Source of the DNA: Deinococcus frigens DSM 12807
Lineage (GTDB): Bacteria; Deinococcota; Deinococci; Deinococcales; Deinococcaceae
Length of the DNA: 9,128 nucleotides
Reading direction: 5' to 3'
Assembly: GCF_000701425.1 (NCBI RefSeq)
Contig: NZ_JNIW01000089.1
Span: 1-9,128 of the forward strand
Shown: piece by piece, positions 1-7,204 of the stretch
How the letters are laid out: every line of letters begins with the position of its first letter
Numbering within the stretch: position 1 is the first letter of the stretch
The notes under the pieces: model-generated
What the model saw: the letters and a program-made list of their open reading frames with translations, nothing else
Database searches by the model: none
What the model was told of the DNA's origin: nothing
Translations under genes and position numbers: made by a program

Positions 1-257
1 TAAATGCTGGTGGGGTCTATGGCTGGATTCTCCAGCCACCGACGAACTCGGCGTTCGGTGCTCTGGGCGAACGTGGCACGGGAGTGAATGTAAGGGAGCC
101 AGGCGGGGATGGAACTACGCTGGGAGAGCAGCAGGCCCGTGACCATCCAAGCCAGCGTGTGGGCGTTGCGGACGTCATTCCACAATCCACTCTGGAGGTG
201 GGCGAAGACGGCTTGATAGAGTCGGGGCGCGTCCCCGGTAGCATTTTCGGTTGTCAC
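1..257 (-). CDS. IS4-like transposase, 5' part (runs off left edge)
   Basis: This is the N-terminal ~85 codons of a transposase gene read leftward and cut by the window edge. The reading frame opens after an in-frame stop upstream of the hairpin at 262-291, and the first plausible start is GTG at 257-255. The protein begins [18 protein letters not shown]. It contains a block with the signature [13 protein letters not shown] followed by [19 protein letters not shown], which resembles the N-terminal region of IS4-type DDE transposases common in Deinococcus and cyanobacteria. The DDE catalytic residues lie further in and cannot be seen, so it is unknown whether the gene is intact. An overlapping ORF in another frame of the same strand (17-244) is a shadow. 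A weak Shine-Dalgarno-like AGGGGA (275-270) lies 12 bases upstream, inside the hairpin. The gene follows sppA on the same strand and could receive read-through from it. The family call rests on remembered motif resemblance. Confidence 0.7.
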   Translation of the reverse strand, partial: MTTENATGDAPRLYQAVFAHLQSGLWNDVRNAHTLAWMVTGLLLSQRSSIPAWLPYIHSRATFAQSTERRVRRWLENPAIDPTSI

Positions 258-261
258 AGAC

Positions 262-308
<47 letters not shown>

Positions 309-324
309 CGTCAGGTGCCAGCGC

Positions 325-1935
<1,611 letters not shown>

Positions 1936-1941
1936 ACCCGT

Positions 1942-1947
1942 AAACTA
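1942..1947 (-). promoter_or_regulatory. -10 box for leaderless sppA transcript
   Basis: The minus strand reads TAGTTT, then 6 bases, then the ATG of sppA. Transcription would begin at or next to the A of the start codon. There is no good -35 hexamer at 16-18 bases and no SD in front of the ATG. The same spacing recurs at other genes in the window, which raises confidence. Confidence 0.55.
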
Positions 1948-1990
1948 CGCGCATCCGCGTGAGAGGGTTCCCGGCGGGTCCGCCGTGATA

Positions 1991-2005
1991 TTGAGCCAGT
2001 CTCAA
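1991..2005. repeat. Short inverted repeat TTGAG-N5-CTCAA upstream of sppA
   Basis: TTGAG (1991-1995) and CTCAA (2001-2005) form a perfect 5-bp inverted repeat with a 5-base gap. It lies about 60 bases upstream of the sppA start and downstream of the cytochrome terminator. It could be a regulator-binding site, but a repeat this short can arise by chance. Confidence 0.25.
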
Positions 2006-2026
2006 CCTCTGCCAACCTGGGCATAG

Positions 2027-2050
2027 AAAAAGCCTGCCGCGCGGGCAGGC
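2027..2050 (-). terminator. Intrinsic terminator of the cytochrome c gene
   Basis: On the minus strand GCCTGCC (2050-2044), a 5-base loop and GGCAGGC (2038-2032) form a 7-bp GC-rich stem, followed at once by five T residues (2031-2027). It starts 18 bases after the cytochrome stop codon. This is the clearest rho-independent terminator in the window, and it separates the cytochrome from sppA. Confidence 0.9.
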
Positions 2051-2068
2051 CGTGAGTTCACCCGAGAT

Positions 2069-2731
2069 TCAGAAGGTCTTGACGTAGGCGAAGATGTTGG
2101 CGATGTCCGAATCGGTGAGCTGGCTGTCGGCAAAGCGCGGCATGGTGGCGTTCAGCTCGGTGCCGTCGGGCAGTTTGCCCTGGCGCAGCACGGTGTGGAA
2201 CTGCTCTTGCGTCCACGATTTGGGACCGTTGGGGAGTTTGAGGTTCGCGCCGATGCCGCCGCCGCCGTCCGCGCCGTGGCAGCCCGAGCAGTTGCTGACA
2301 TACAGCTCCTGGCCCGCCGATGGGTCGCCCTGGGTCTCGGCGGCCACGGCAGTCGCGGCGGGCGGCGCGCCGGTGGCGGCCTGCTCGTTGCTCTTGGTGT
2401 CGGGATCGGTGGGGGTCCCGGCCAGCGCCGCGTCGGTGTCGCCGCTGGGCGCGCCCTCGCCGCTCATCTCTCCGCCGGGCCTGGCCACTGCGCCCTCGGA
2501 GCCGCTGGCGGTGCCGCCCGCCGCGTCCTGTTTCACGTCGCCCTGAGCGCCGGGTGCGCCTGCCGCGCCGGTGGCGGCCACGTTGGCGCTTGGCGCGGCC
2601 TCGGACGGAACGCGGGCCTTTTCTTCTGTCTGTTCCTCGTGCGGTGTGGTGGCCATCCGGTATCCGGTGAACGATCCAGCCAGCGTCAGGGCCAGCAGCA
2701 GCGTCATGGTGACGGCGAACGTGTTCTTCAT
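2069..2731 (-). CDS. Membrane-anchored single-haem cytochrome c with long Ala/Gly/Pro linker
   Basis: This 220-residue protein starts with a lysine and a hydrophobic stretch (about residues 5-24) that can be an uncleaved membrane anchor or a signal peptide. Residues ~30-135 form a low-complexity linker rich in Ala, Gly, Pro, Ser, Glu and Asp with no sign of a folded domain. Residues ~136-220 form a class I cytochrome c domain with the haem-attachment motif CSGCH (C148, C151, H152), the segment NATMPRF with probable axial ligand M197, and the closing helix DIANIFAYVKTF. It likely shuttles electrons on the outer face of the membrane between a quinol-oxidising complex and a terminal oxidase, but its partner cannot be read from the context. 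The start at 2731 fits a TAACCT box 7 bases upstream. It has its own terminator and is divergent from the BtuF-like gene. Confidence 0.92.
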   Translation of the reverse strand: MKNTFAVTMTLLLALTLAGSFTGYRMATTPHEEQTEEKARVPSEAAPSANVAATGAAGAPGAQGDVKQDAAGGTASGSEGAVARPGGEMSGEGAPSGDTDAALAGTPTDPDTKSNEQAATGAPPAATAVAAETQGDPSAGQELYVSNCSGCHGADGGGGIGANLKLPNGPKSWTQEQFHTVLRQGKLPDGTELNATMPRFADSQLTDSDIANIFAYVKTF

Positions 2732-2738
2732 GGCCCAG

Positions 2739-2744
2739 AGGTTA
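2739..2744 (-). promoter_or_regulatory. -10 box for leaderless cytochrome c transcript
   Basis: The minus strand reads TAACCT, then 7 bases, then the ATG at 2731. The spacing puts the transcription start at the start codon. No convincing -35 hexamer is seen. It faces the BtuF-like promoter across the 129-bp gap. Confidence 0.55.
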
Positions 2745-2773
2745 CCACACGGTCAGGGGGCTTTTGACCGCGC

Positions 2774-2804
2774 TGGACACGGCGAATTGCGCCGAGAATA
2801 CAAT
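2774..2804 (+). promoter_or_regulatory. Possible second promoter upstream of the BtuF-like gene
   Basis: TGGACA (2774-2779) and TACAAT (2799-2804) each match the sigma-70 consensus at 5 of 6 positions, but the 19-base spacer is long. A GGAGGG (2808-2813) follows and overlaps a GTG at 2813 that is in frame with the gene, too close to serve it. This promoter would give an mRNA with a leader of about 50 bases. Confidence 0.35.
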
Positions 2805-2847
2805 GCTGGAGGGTGCGTGACGGACCCGCCCTGTGCCCCCGCACCGC

Positions 2848-2853
2848 TACACT
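2848..2853 (+). promoter_or_regulatory. -10 box for leaderless BtuF-like transcript
   Basis: TACACT followed by 7 bases and then the ATG at 2861. The spacing places the transcription start at the ATG, and no SD precedes this ATG. The box supports 2861 over the longer in-frame GTG start at 2813. Confidence 0.6.
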
Positions 2854-2860
2854 GTCCAGC

Positions 2861-3628
2861 ATGGTATCTCTGTCGTCTCATCCGCTCCGGCTGGTCTCGC
2901 TGGTGTCCAGCAATTCGGACATTCTGGCCGCGCTGGGGGCCGCAGGGTGGGTGGTGGCCGCCGACTCGCACAGCGACGCGCCTGGATTGGAGGCCGCCCG
3001 CCGGGTCGGCCCCGATCTGGACATCGACCTGGACGCGGTGGCCGACGCGCGCCCCGGTCTGGTCCTCGCCAGCCTCAGCGTGCCGGGCATGGAACGCGTG
3101 GTGGACGGCCTGCATGCGCGTGGCCTGCCCACCCTGATCCTCGATCCGGTGACAGTGGCCGACACGCTGGACGACATCCGCCTGATCGGCACAACCATCG
3201 GACTCCAGGCACGCGGGCAAGAGGTGGCCGCGCAACTGGAGGCGGACCTCGCCCGCCTGCGTGCCAGGTATCCCCGTCCGCCGCGCGTGCTGGTGGAGTG
3301 GTGGCCCCGCCCGATCATCGCCGCCACCCGCGAGTCGTGGGTCACGGAACTGCTGGCAGGCATGGGAGCGGTCAACGCCCTGGCCACGCGCCCTGGACGC
3401 AGCGCGCCCCTGACGCTGGACGAGGTGCGAGACTGCCAGCCGGACCTGATCGTGTGTTCGTGGTGCGGCGCGAAGAAACTGCGGCCGGAGGTGATCGAGG
3501 CGCGCGGCCTGGGCATTCCGGTGATCGCCGTTCCCGAGAGCGGCCTGGGCCGCCCCGGTCCCCGCCTGCTGGAAGGCGCACGGCAGATCGCGGCGGCGCT
3601 CCAGGCACTGGCCCTGGCAAATGCCTGA
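2861..3628 (+). CDS. Cytoplasmic BtuF-like (cobalamin/iron-chelate binding fold) protein
   Basis: This 255-residue protein has the fold signature of substrate-binding proteins of the BtuF/FhuD type (COG0614). The N-terminal lobe has LVSLVSSNSDILAALGAAGWVV and a DLDAVADARPGLVLAS segment. A linker-like helix follows around DDIRLIGTTIGLQARGQEV. The second lobe contains RVLVEWWPRPIIAATRESW and later LTLDEVRDCQPDLIVCSWCG. The EWW...SW stretch is typical of members annotated as cobalamin-binding proteins. There is no signal peptide or lipobox, so the protein appears cytoplasmic and would not serve as an ordinary periplasmic receptor; no ABC permease or ATPase lies beside it. The start is set by the TACACT box 7 bases upstream of ATG 2861; a GTG at 2813 would add 16 residues. 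It converges on the DinB-like gene with only 6 bases between the stops. The ligand is unknown. Confidence 0.8.
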   Translation: MVSLSSHPLRLVSLVSSNSDILAALGAAGWVVAADSHSDAPGLEAARRVGPDLDIDLDAVADARPGLVLASLSVPGMERVVDGLHARGLPTLILDPVTVADTLDDIRLIGTTIGLQARGQEVAAQLEADLARLRARYPRPPRVLVEWWPRPIIAATRESWVTELLAGMGAVNALATRPGRSAPLTLDEVRDCQPDLIVCSWCGAKKLRPEVIEARGLGIPVIAVPESGLGRPGPRLLEGARQIAAALQALALANA

Positions 3629-3634
3629 GCGGTT

Positions 3635-4105
3635 CTAGCTCTGCGCCGTCATTAATTCCCGGAGCTGAAAGGTGTGGCGCACAGGATGCATGACCGCGTG
3701 TTCCAGCATGGCGTCGATCCAGTAGTGCATCCCTGGCGTATAGATTTCGGGTTGCATGTCCGCGTTGGTCACCCCGGCTAGGGGCACGCGCCACCACGCG
3801 AGCAGGTGCTCTAGATAGGCTTCGGCCCGCGCCTCCACGTTTTCAATGCTGGGGACGGGTTCCAACTGCGGGTCCGGCAGCCCCAGATGCGCGCACATCC
3901 TGACCATGTACTGCCCCGATGAATTGAGAACATGCCAAAGCAAATGCTCCAGCGATTGATAGTGTTTGTCGGGTGTGGCGGGGAGGTGGACGTTCGACGC
4001 CCTGGCCCGCTGCCACACCCCCAGAAACTCGCGCATTTTCTTGTCGTGGAGCAGCACCAGCGCCCGCGCGGCGCGGGAACGGTAGGCGGCCAAGTTTTCG
4101 GTCAT
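3635..4105 (-). CDS. DinB-like (DinB/YfiT superfamily) four-helix protein
   Basis: This 156-residue protein has the pattern of the DinB/YfiT superfamily, small four-helix bundles that usually bind a metal through three histidines. Candidate ligands are H54 or H58 in SLEHLLWHVLN, and H140 and H144 (with H136 nearby) in LEHAVMHPVRHTFQLREL. The spacing matches the usual arrangement of one His in helix 2 and an H-x3-H pair in the last helix. Members include bacillithiol-dependent S-transferases, which is relevant because Deinococcus makes bacillithiol, but the family is broad and the substrate cannot be read. It lies 46 bases downstream of the tetR stop on the same strand and is probably co-transcribed with it. 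No strong SD is seen; a GAGG lies about 13 bases upstream. The link to DinB DNA polymerase is only in the name. Confidence 0.82.
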   Translation of the reverse strand: MTENLAAYRSRAARALVLLHDKKMREFLGVWQRARASNVHLPATPDKHYQSLEHLLWHVLNSSGQYMVRMCAHLGLPDPQLEPVPSIENVEARAEAYLEHLLAWWRVPLAGVTNADMQPEIYTPGMHYWIDAMLEHAVMHPVRHTFQLRELMTAQS

Positions 4106-4151
4106 GCGCCATCTTGAGCCTCAGGGAGTTGCGGGGCGTCGGCCAGATTGC

Positions 4152-4736
4152 CTACTCCCAGGCCAGAATCGCCCTTAACCCGGCCAGGCAATCAGCGCGG
4201 TAGGCGGCCAGATCAGGCTCGGGATCAGCCAGAAAGCGCACGCTCAGGCCCTCTACCAGCGCCCGCAGTTGCCGCGCCCGGGTCTGCGCGCCCTCCTCTC
4301 CAGCCAGCCGCGCCAGTTCCAGGTCCAGCTCCAGCGTCTGCCGTAAAAAATCGCGCTGCACGGCCATCAGCTCCGGGTCGCGGGTGGCCGCCGCCAGGAA
4401 ATCCAGCGACACGGTGTAAAAGCGCCGGGTGTTCTGCACGCCGTAGAACTGGTTGTCCACGAAGGCGCGCAGCTTGGCGTCGGGCGCCCCGGCCTGTCTC
4501 AGTGCCCGGCGTGTGGCCACCGTGATGGTGCGCGTGAAGCGCCGCATCACCGCCGAGAGCAGCCCGGCCCGGCTGCCGAAGTGGTACACCAGCGTCCCCC
4601 GGCTGACCCCGGCGTGCCCGGCGATGTCCGCCAGCGTCACCCCGGCGTAGCCGCGCTCGTACAGCGCCAGATACGCCGCTTTTTCCAGCGCTGAGCGCCG
4701 GGCGCGGTCCTGAATGGGGTTGACGGTGCGGGCCAT
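4152..4736 (-). CDS. TetR-family transcriptional regulator
   Basis: This 194-residue repressor-type regulator has an N-terminal TetR helix-turn-helix at about residues 18-62. The recognition region is VTLADIAGHAGVSRGTLVYHFGSRAGLL, of which VSRGTLVYHFGSR is the family hallmark. The C-terminal ~130 residues form the ligand-binding and dimerisation region, which is variable in this family. The effector cannot be inferred. The gene is divergent from doxX across a 154-bp gap that holds a candidate operator (4802-4811), and the DinB-like gene follows 46 bases downstream. TetR regulators usually repress themselves and a divergent neighbour, so doxX and dinB-like are the likely targets. Start codon 4736 is preceded by TTGACT (4775-4770), a 17-base spacer and GATGCT, giving a very short or absent leader. 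Confidence 0.93.
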   Translation of the reverse strand: MARTVNPIQDRARRSALEKAAYLALYERGYAGVTLADIAGHAGVSRGTLVYHFGSRAGLLSAVMRRFTRTITVATRRALRQAGAPDAKLRAFVDNQFYGVQNTRRFYTVSLDFLAAATRDPELMAVQRDFLRQTLELDLELARLAGEEGAQTRARQLRALVEGLSVRFLADPEPDLAAYRADCLAGLRAILAWE

Positions 4737-4746
4737 GGGGCCTCAT

Positions 4747-4775
4747 AGCATCGGGGCTGGGGCGTAGGGAGTCAA
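4747..4775 (-). promoter_or_regulatory. Candidate tetR promoter
   Basis: The minus strand has TTGACT (4775-4770, 5 of 6 to consensus), a 17-base spacer and GATGCT (4752-4747), a poor -10. The start of transcription would be about 4 bases before the ATG. A competing -10 TATGAG (4747-4742) lies 5 bases before the ATG but has a poor -35 distance. Confidence 0.4.
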
Positions 4776-4801
4776 CTCGTGCCAGCCTCCCCTGGCCGTA
4801 A

Positions 4802-4811
4802 TACCGTGGTA
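4802..4811. promoter_or_regulatory. Candidate TetR operator (TACC-GT-GGTA)
   Basis: TACC (4802-4805) and GGTA (4808-4811) form an inverted repeat with a 2-base centre, and TAAT flanks overlap it on both sides. It sits in the tetR-doxX gap about 65 bases from tetR and 80 from doxX. TetR regulators bind palindromes in such gaps, but this one is short and imperfect beyond the core. Confidence 0.35.
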
Positions 4812-4890
4812 ATGCAGCAGGAAGAGGCTGGGTACGCAGCAGAGACGATGATCAATTCGGCATCCCCCTCTGTGCTCTGGAGGCTCACCC

Positions 4891-5496
4891 ATGACCACCC
4901 TGCCCAGTGCCCCAACCCCGGCCACCCTCAAGGAACCCGCCATTTCCCGCCTGCTGTTCGCCGATCCGCGTCTGGCCCCGCTGTGGCTTTTGCTGCGCCT
5001 GTATGTGGGTTACGAGTGGCTCAGCGCGGGCTGGGGCAAGATAACCCATCCCGCCGGAGTCTGGGTGGGCGAGAAGGCCGGAACAGCCGTGACTGGCTTT
5101 CTGAACGGCGCGCTCGCCAAGACCGGCGGCGATCACCAGGACGTGGCGGGCTGGTACGGCTGGTTCGTGGAAAATCTGGCCCTGCCCAACGCGGCGGCGT
5201 TCTCGTACATGGTTGCTTACGGCGAACTGCTGGTGGGCGTTGCCCTGATCCTGGGCCTGTTCACCGGGATCGCGGCCTTTTTCGGCGGCTTCCTGAATGC
5301 CAATTTCCTGCTGGCTGGCACGCTCAGCAGCAATCCGCTGCTGTTCATCCTGGCCACCTGGCTGGTGCTGGGCTGGCGCGTGGCCGGCTGGTGGGGCCTG
5401 GACCGCTGGATTCTGCCGCGCTTCGGCGTCATGGAAAGGCCCGGTGCCGCTCTACCGGGGCCGGAAGAACGGCGGCAGGGCGCTCCCGTCAGGTAG
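4891..5496 (+). CDS. DoxX-family integral membrane protein
   Basis: This is a 201-residue protein with four probable transmembrane helices at about residues 29-46, 103-123, 125-143 and 148-166. It shows the DoxX/DoxD pattern: LLLRLYVGYEWLSAGWGK in the first helix, an AYGELLVGVALILGLFT segment in the second, and GGFLNANFLLAGT in the third. Residues ~50-100 form an extra-membrane loop rich in Gly and Trp, as in the longer members related to the thiosulfate:quinone oxidoreductase subunit. DoxX proteins have been linked to quinone- and thiol-dependent redox functions, but the exact reaction here is unknown. Unlike most genes in the window, it has a clear SD, GGAGG (4879-4883), 7 bases before the ATG, so it has a leadered mRNA. 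It is divergent from tetR, which probably controls it. A strong inverted repeat (5503-5547) follows the stop. Confidence 0.88.
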   Translation: MTTLPSAPTPATLKEPAISRLLFADPRLAPLWLLLRLYVGYEWLSAGWGKITHPAGVWVGEKAGTAVTGFLNGALAKTGGDHQDVAGWYGWFVENLALPNAAAFSYMVAYGELLVGVALILGLFTGIAAFFGGFLNANFLLAGTLSSNPLLFILATWLVLGWRVAGWWGLDRWILPRFGVMERPGAALPGPEERRQGAPVR

Positions 5497-5502
5497 TCGC
5501 CC

Positions 5503-5547
5503 GGAGGGAAAGCACCCGGACGGTTTGTGTCCTGGTGCTTTCCCTCC
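5503..5547. terminator. 14-bp perfect inverted repeat between doxX and the MOSC gene
   Basis: GGAGGGAAAGCACC (5503-5516) is exactly complementary to GGTGCTTTCCCTCC (5534-5547), with a 17-base loop. It begins 6 bases after the doxX stop. No T-run follows, so it is not a textbook intrinsic terminator, yet a perfect 14-bp stem here is unlikely by chance. It may end or stabilise the doxX mRNA, or be a member of a dispersed repeat family. Confidence 0.7.
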
Positions 5548-5569
5548 TGTGGTGAGCCGCGCGATTTGC

Positions 5570-5575
5570 CATACT
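5570..5575 (+). promoter_or_regulatory. -10 box for leaderless MOSC transcript
   Basis: CATACT followed by 7 bases and the ATG at 5583. It has the same spacing as the boxes in front of the cytochrome and BtuF-like genes. The first base departs from TANNNT and no clear -35 is seen. Confidence 0.45.
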
Positions 5576-5582
5576 CCCCCTC

Positions 5583-6149
5583 ATGAACCTGCTGAGCGTT
5601 TGCGTGGGCCAGCCGCACGCCGTGCGGAGCAAGTCCGGCTGGACCGGCATTCACAAGCAGCCGGTGAACGGTGCGGTGTCCATCGGGCGGCTGGGCCTGA
5701 GCGGCGATCACATCCTGGACACGGAAAACCACGGCGGCCCCGATCAGGCCGTGTACATCTACACCGCGCCGGATTACGCCTTCTGGTGCGCCGAACTGGG
5801 CCGAACGCTGGAGCCGGGAACCTTCGGGGAAAACCTGCTGTTCTCGGACCTGGACTCCGCGCCTGTACGGCTGGGCCAGCGGTTTGGGGTGGGCGGCGTG
5901 CTGCTGGAGGTCACCTTTGCCCGCGTGCCCTGCGTGACCCTGGCCGAGCGCATGGGCGATCCGGGCTTTGTGAGGCGCTTCCGCGAGGCCCGCAGACCTG
6001 GCATGTACGCCCGCGTCATCCGGGAAGGCGGGGTGCGGGCAGGCGACGCCGTGACCCTCGCCAATGCTGTGGCGGACGGTGCACCGACGGTCCTCGATCA
6101 CTTCGAGTCGTGCTTTGCCGGGCAGCGTCCGGCCCCTAGCCCCGACTGA
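5583..6149 (+). CDS. MOSC-domain protein (YiiM-like)
   Basis: This 188-residue protein contains a MOSC domain, a fold found at the C-terminus of molybdenum-cofactor sulfurases and in reductases that use this cofactor. Visible hallmarks are GLSGDHILDTENHGGPDQAVYIY (about 38-60), FGENLL (81-86) and RVPCVTLAERMG with C117, the conserved cysteine thought to coordinate molybdenum. The match is closest to the single-domain YiiM/YflK type, where YiiM reduces N-hydroxylated bases such as 6-hydroxylaminopurine; this copy is somewhat shorter than E. coli YiiM and lacks the C-terminal electron-transfer region. A role in detoxifying N-hydroxylated compounds is therefore only an inference. Its last 14 bases overlap the 3' end of lrgB on the opposite strand. 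Confidence 0.88.
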   Translation: MNLLSVCVGQPHAVRSKSGWTGIHKQPVNGAVSIGRLGLSGDHILDTENHGGPDQAVYIYTAPDYAFWCAELGRTLEPGTFGENLLFSDLDSAPVRLGQRFGVGGVLLEVTFARVPCVTLAERMGDPGFVRRFREARRPGMYARVIREGGVRAGDAVTLANAVADGAPTVLDHFESCFAGQRPAPSPD

Positions 6150-6798
6150 CCCCCGCCACCACCAGCGTCACGAGCAGCGCCGCCAGCCCCATGCCAATCG
6201 AGCTGGCCGCCCCGGTCAGCTCCCCTTCCTCGCGGGCGCGGGCGGTGCCGACGCCGTGGGCGACCGCCCCGATGGCCAGCCCGCGCGCCAGCGGATGCTT
6301 CACGCCGAGCAGGGTCAGGAATCCGGGCAGGATCAGCGCGCCCACCAGTCCCGACAGCACCGCCAGCGTGGCGGCCAGCGCGGACGGCGCGCCCGTGAAC
6401 TGCGCCAGTTGCAGGGCCACCGGACTGGTGGCGGGCGCGGTCAGCAGCGAGCGCTGCGCCTGGTCGCTCAGGTTCAGCATGCGCGAGAAAAATACGTCGG
6501 TCCCCACGCCCACCAGCGTGCCGCTCAGGCCGCCGATGACCAGCGAGCGCCATTGCCTGGAGAGCAGCGCCCGCAGCCGGTACAGCGGCACCGCCAGCGC
6601 CACGATGGCCGGGGCCAGCAGCGCGGTCAGCGGCCTGACCCGGTCCAGATAATCCGCGTGCGAGACGCCGCCCACCAGCAGCACTCCGGCGACGATCAGC
6701 GTGGCGATCAATGTGGGATTGGCGAGCGGCGAGCGGACCCGCGTTTGCAGGACCACCCCCAGCGCGAAGGCGATTAAGGTCAGGGCGATCCAGGCCAC
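6136..6798 (-). CDS. lrgB: LrgB/CidB-family membrane protein
   Basis: This is a 220-residue, strongly hydrophobic protein with multiple predicted membrane helices from residue 2 to ~216. Family hallmarks are NPTLIA (27-32) in the first third and GAVAHGVGTARAREEGE (177-193) near the end. The segment RSLLTAPATSPVALQLA (116-132) corresponds to the conserved KSVTTPIA region but lacks its lysine. LrgAB/CidAB systems act in murein hydrolase control, pyruvate or glycolate movement and cell lysis. The start is GTG at 6798, one base after the lrgA stop, with AGAGG 6 bases upstream as a plausible SD. It is the last gene of the MTAN-lrgA-lrgB operon. The 3' end overlaps the MOSC gene tail to tail, with no terminator in between. 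Confidence 0.9.
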   Translation of the reverse strand: MAWIALTLIAFALGVVLQTRVRSPLANPTLIATLIVAGVLLVGGVSHADYLDRVRPLTALLAPAIVALAVPLYRLRALLSRQWRSLVIGGLSGTLVGVGTDVFFSRMLNLSDQAQRSLLTAPATSPVALQLAQFTGAPSALAATLAVLSGLVGALILPGFLTLLGVKHPLARGLAIGAVAHGVGTARAREEGELTGAASSIGMGLAALLVTLVVAGVSRG

Positions 6799-6799
6799 C

Positions 6800-7204
6800 C
6801 TAAACCTCTGGCCCGCGCTGCTCTGGCCGTGCCAGGCGCGAGGCCAGCACTCCGGCCACGCCGCCGCCCAGCAGCAGGCCCGCCGTCATCACCAGCAGCC
6901 ACAGCCCCCACGCGGCCCCGGCGGACAGGTAGCCGATAAAACCCACCGTGGCTGGGACGAACAGCAGCCCCAAAATGCCCAGCAGCCCGTCGGCGGCGTC
7001 CGCGATCCAGTGCAGGCGCACGATCTTCAGCCCCAGCGCGGCCCACAGCAGCGCCAGTCCCACCACCGAACCCGGCAGCGGCAGCCCCGACACCGTGACC
7101 AGCGCCTGTCCGCCGGCGGCAAAGCCCACCAGGACGCCCAGCCCCAGCACGAACCGGACCGGGACGGGAAGGCGGGCCGTTGTGGATGGTTCAGGTGCCG
7201 TCAT
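6800..7204 (-). CDS. lrgA: LrgA/CidA-family membrane protein
   Basis: This 134-residue protein has four probable helices at about residues 16-37, 44-60, 72-92 and 96-122. The second helix starts with LPLPGSVVGLALLW, the LrgA/CidA (holin-like) family signature. It is the usual partner of LrgB, the next gene downstream after a 1-base gap. Its ATG lies inside the end of the MTAN gene (14-base overlap), and GGAG 3 bases before the ATG gives a close SD, so translation is probably coupled to MTAN. The short charged ends and the length match the family. Confidence 0.9.
   Translation of the reverse strand: MTAPEPSTTARLPVPVRFVLGLGVLVGFAAGGQALVTVSGLPLPGSVVGLALLWAALGLKIVRLHWIADAADGLLGILGLLFVPATVGFIGYLSAGAAWGLWLLVMTAGLLLGGGVAGVLASRLARPEQRGPEV

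Noticed and set aside
17..244. 75-codon minus-strand ORF at the left edge
   Set aside because: The neighbouring frame (1-257) on the same strand gives transposase-like sequence, so this one is a shadow.
2833..3693. Alternative plus-strand ORF across the BtuF-like gene
   Set aside because: It is a frame shadow with Arg/Pro/Gly-rich sequence and no recognisable domain. The BtuF-like frame has conserved motifs and a matching promoter.
5217..6101. Minus-strand ORF of 294 codons across doxX and MOSC
   Set aside because: It is antisense to two genes with clear family motifs and spans their intergenic hairpin. No domain is recognisable.
6064..6777. Plus-strand ORF opposite lrgB
   Set aside because: Its translation is a Gln/Arg/His-rich low-complexity string, typical of the antisense of hydrophobic Leu/Ala-rich membrane genes.
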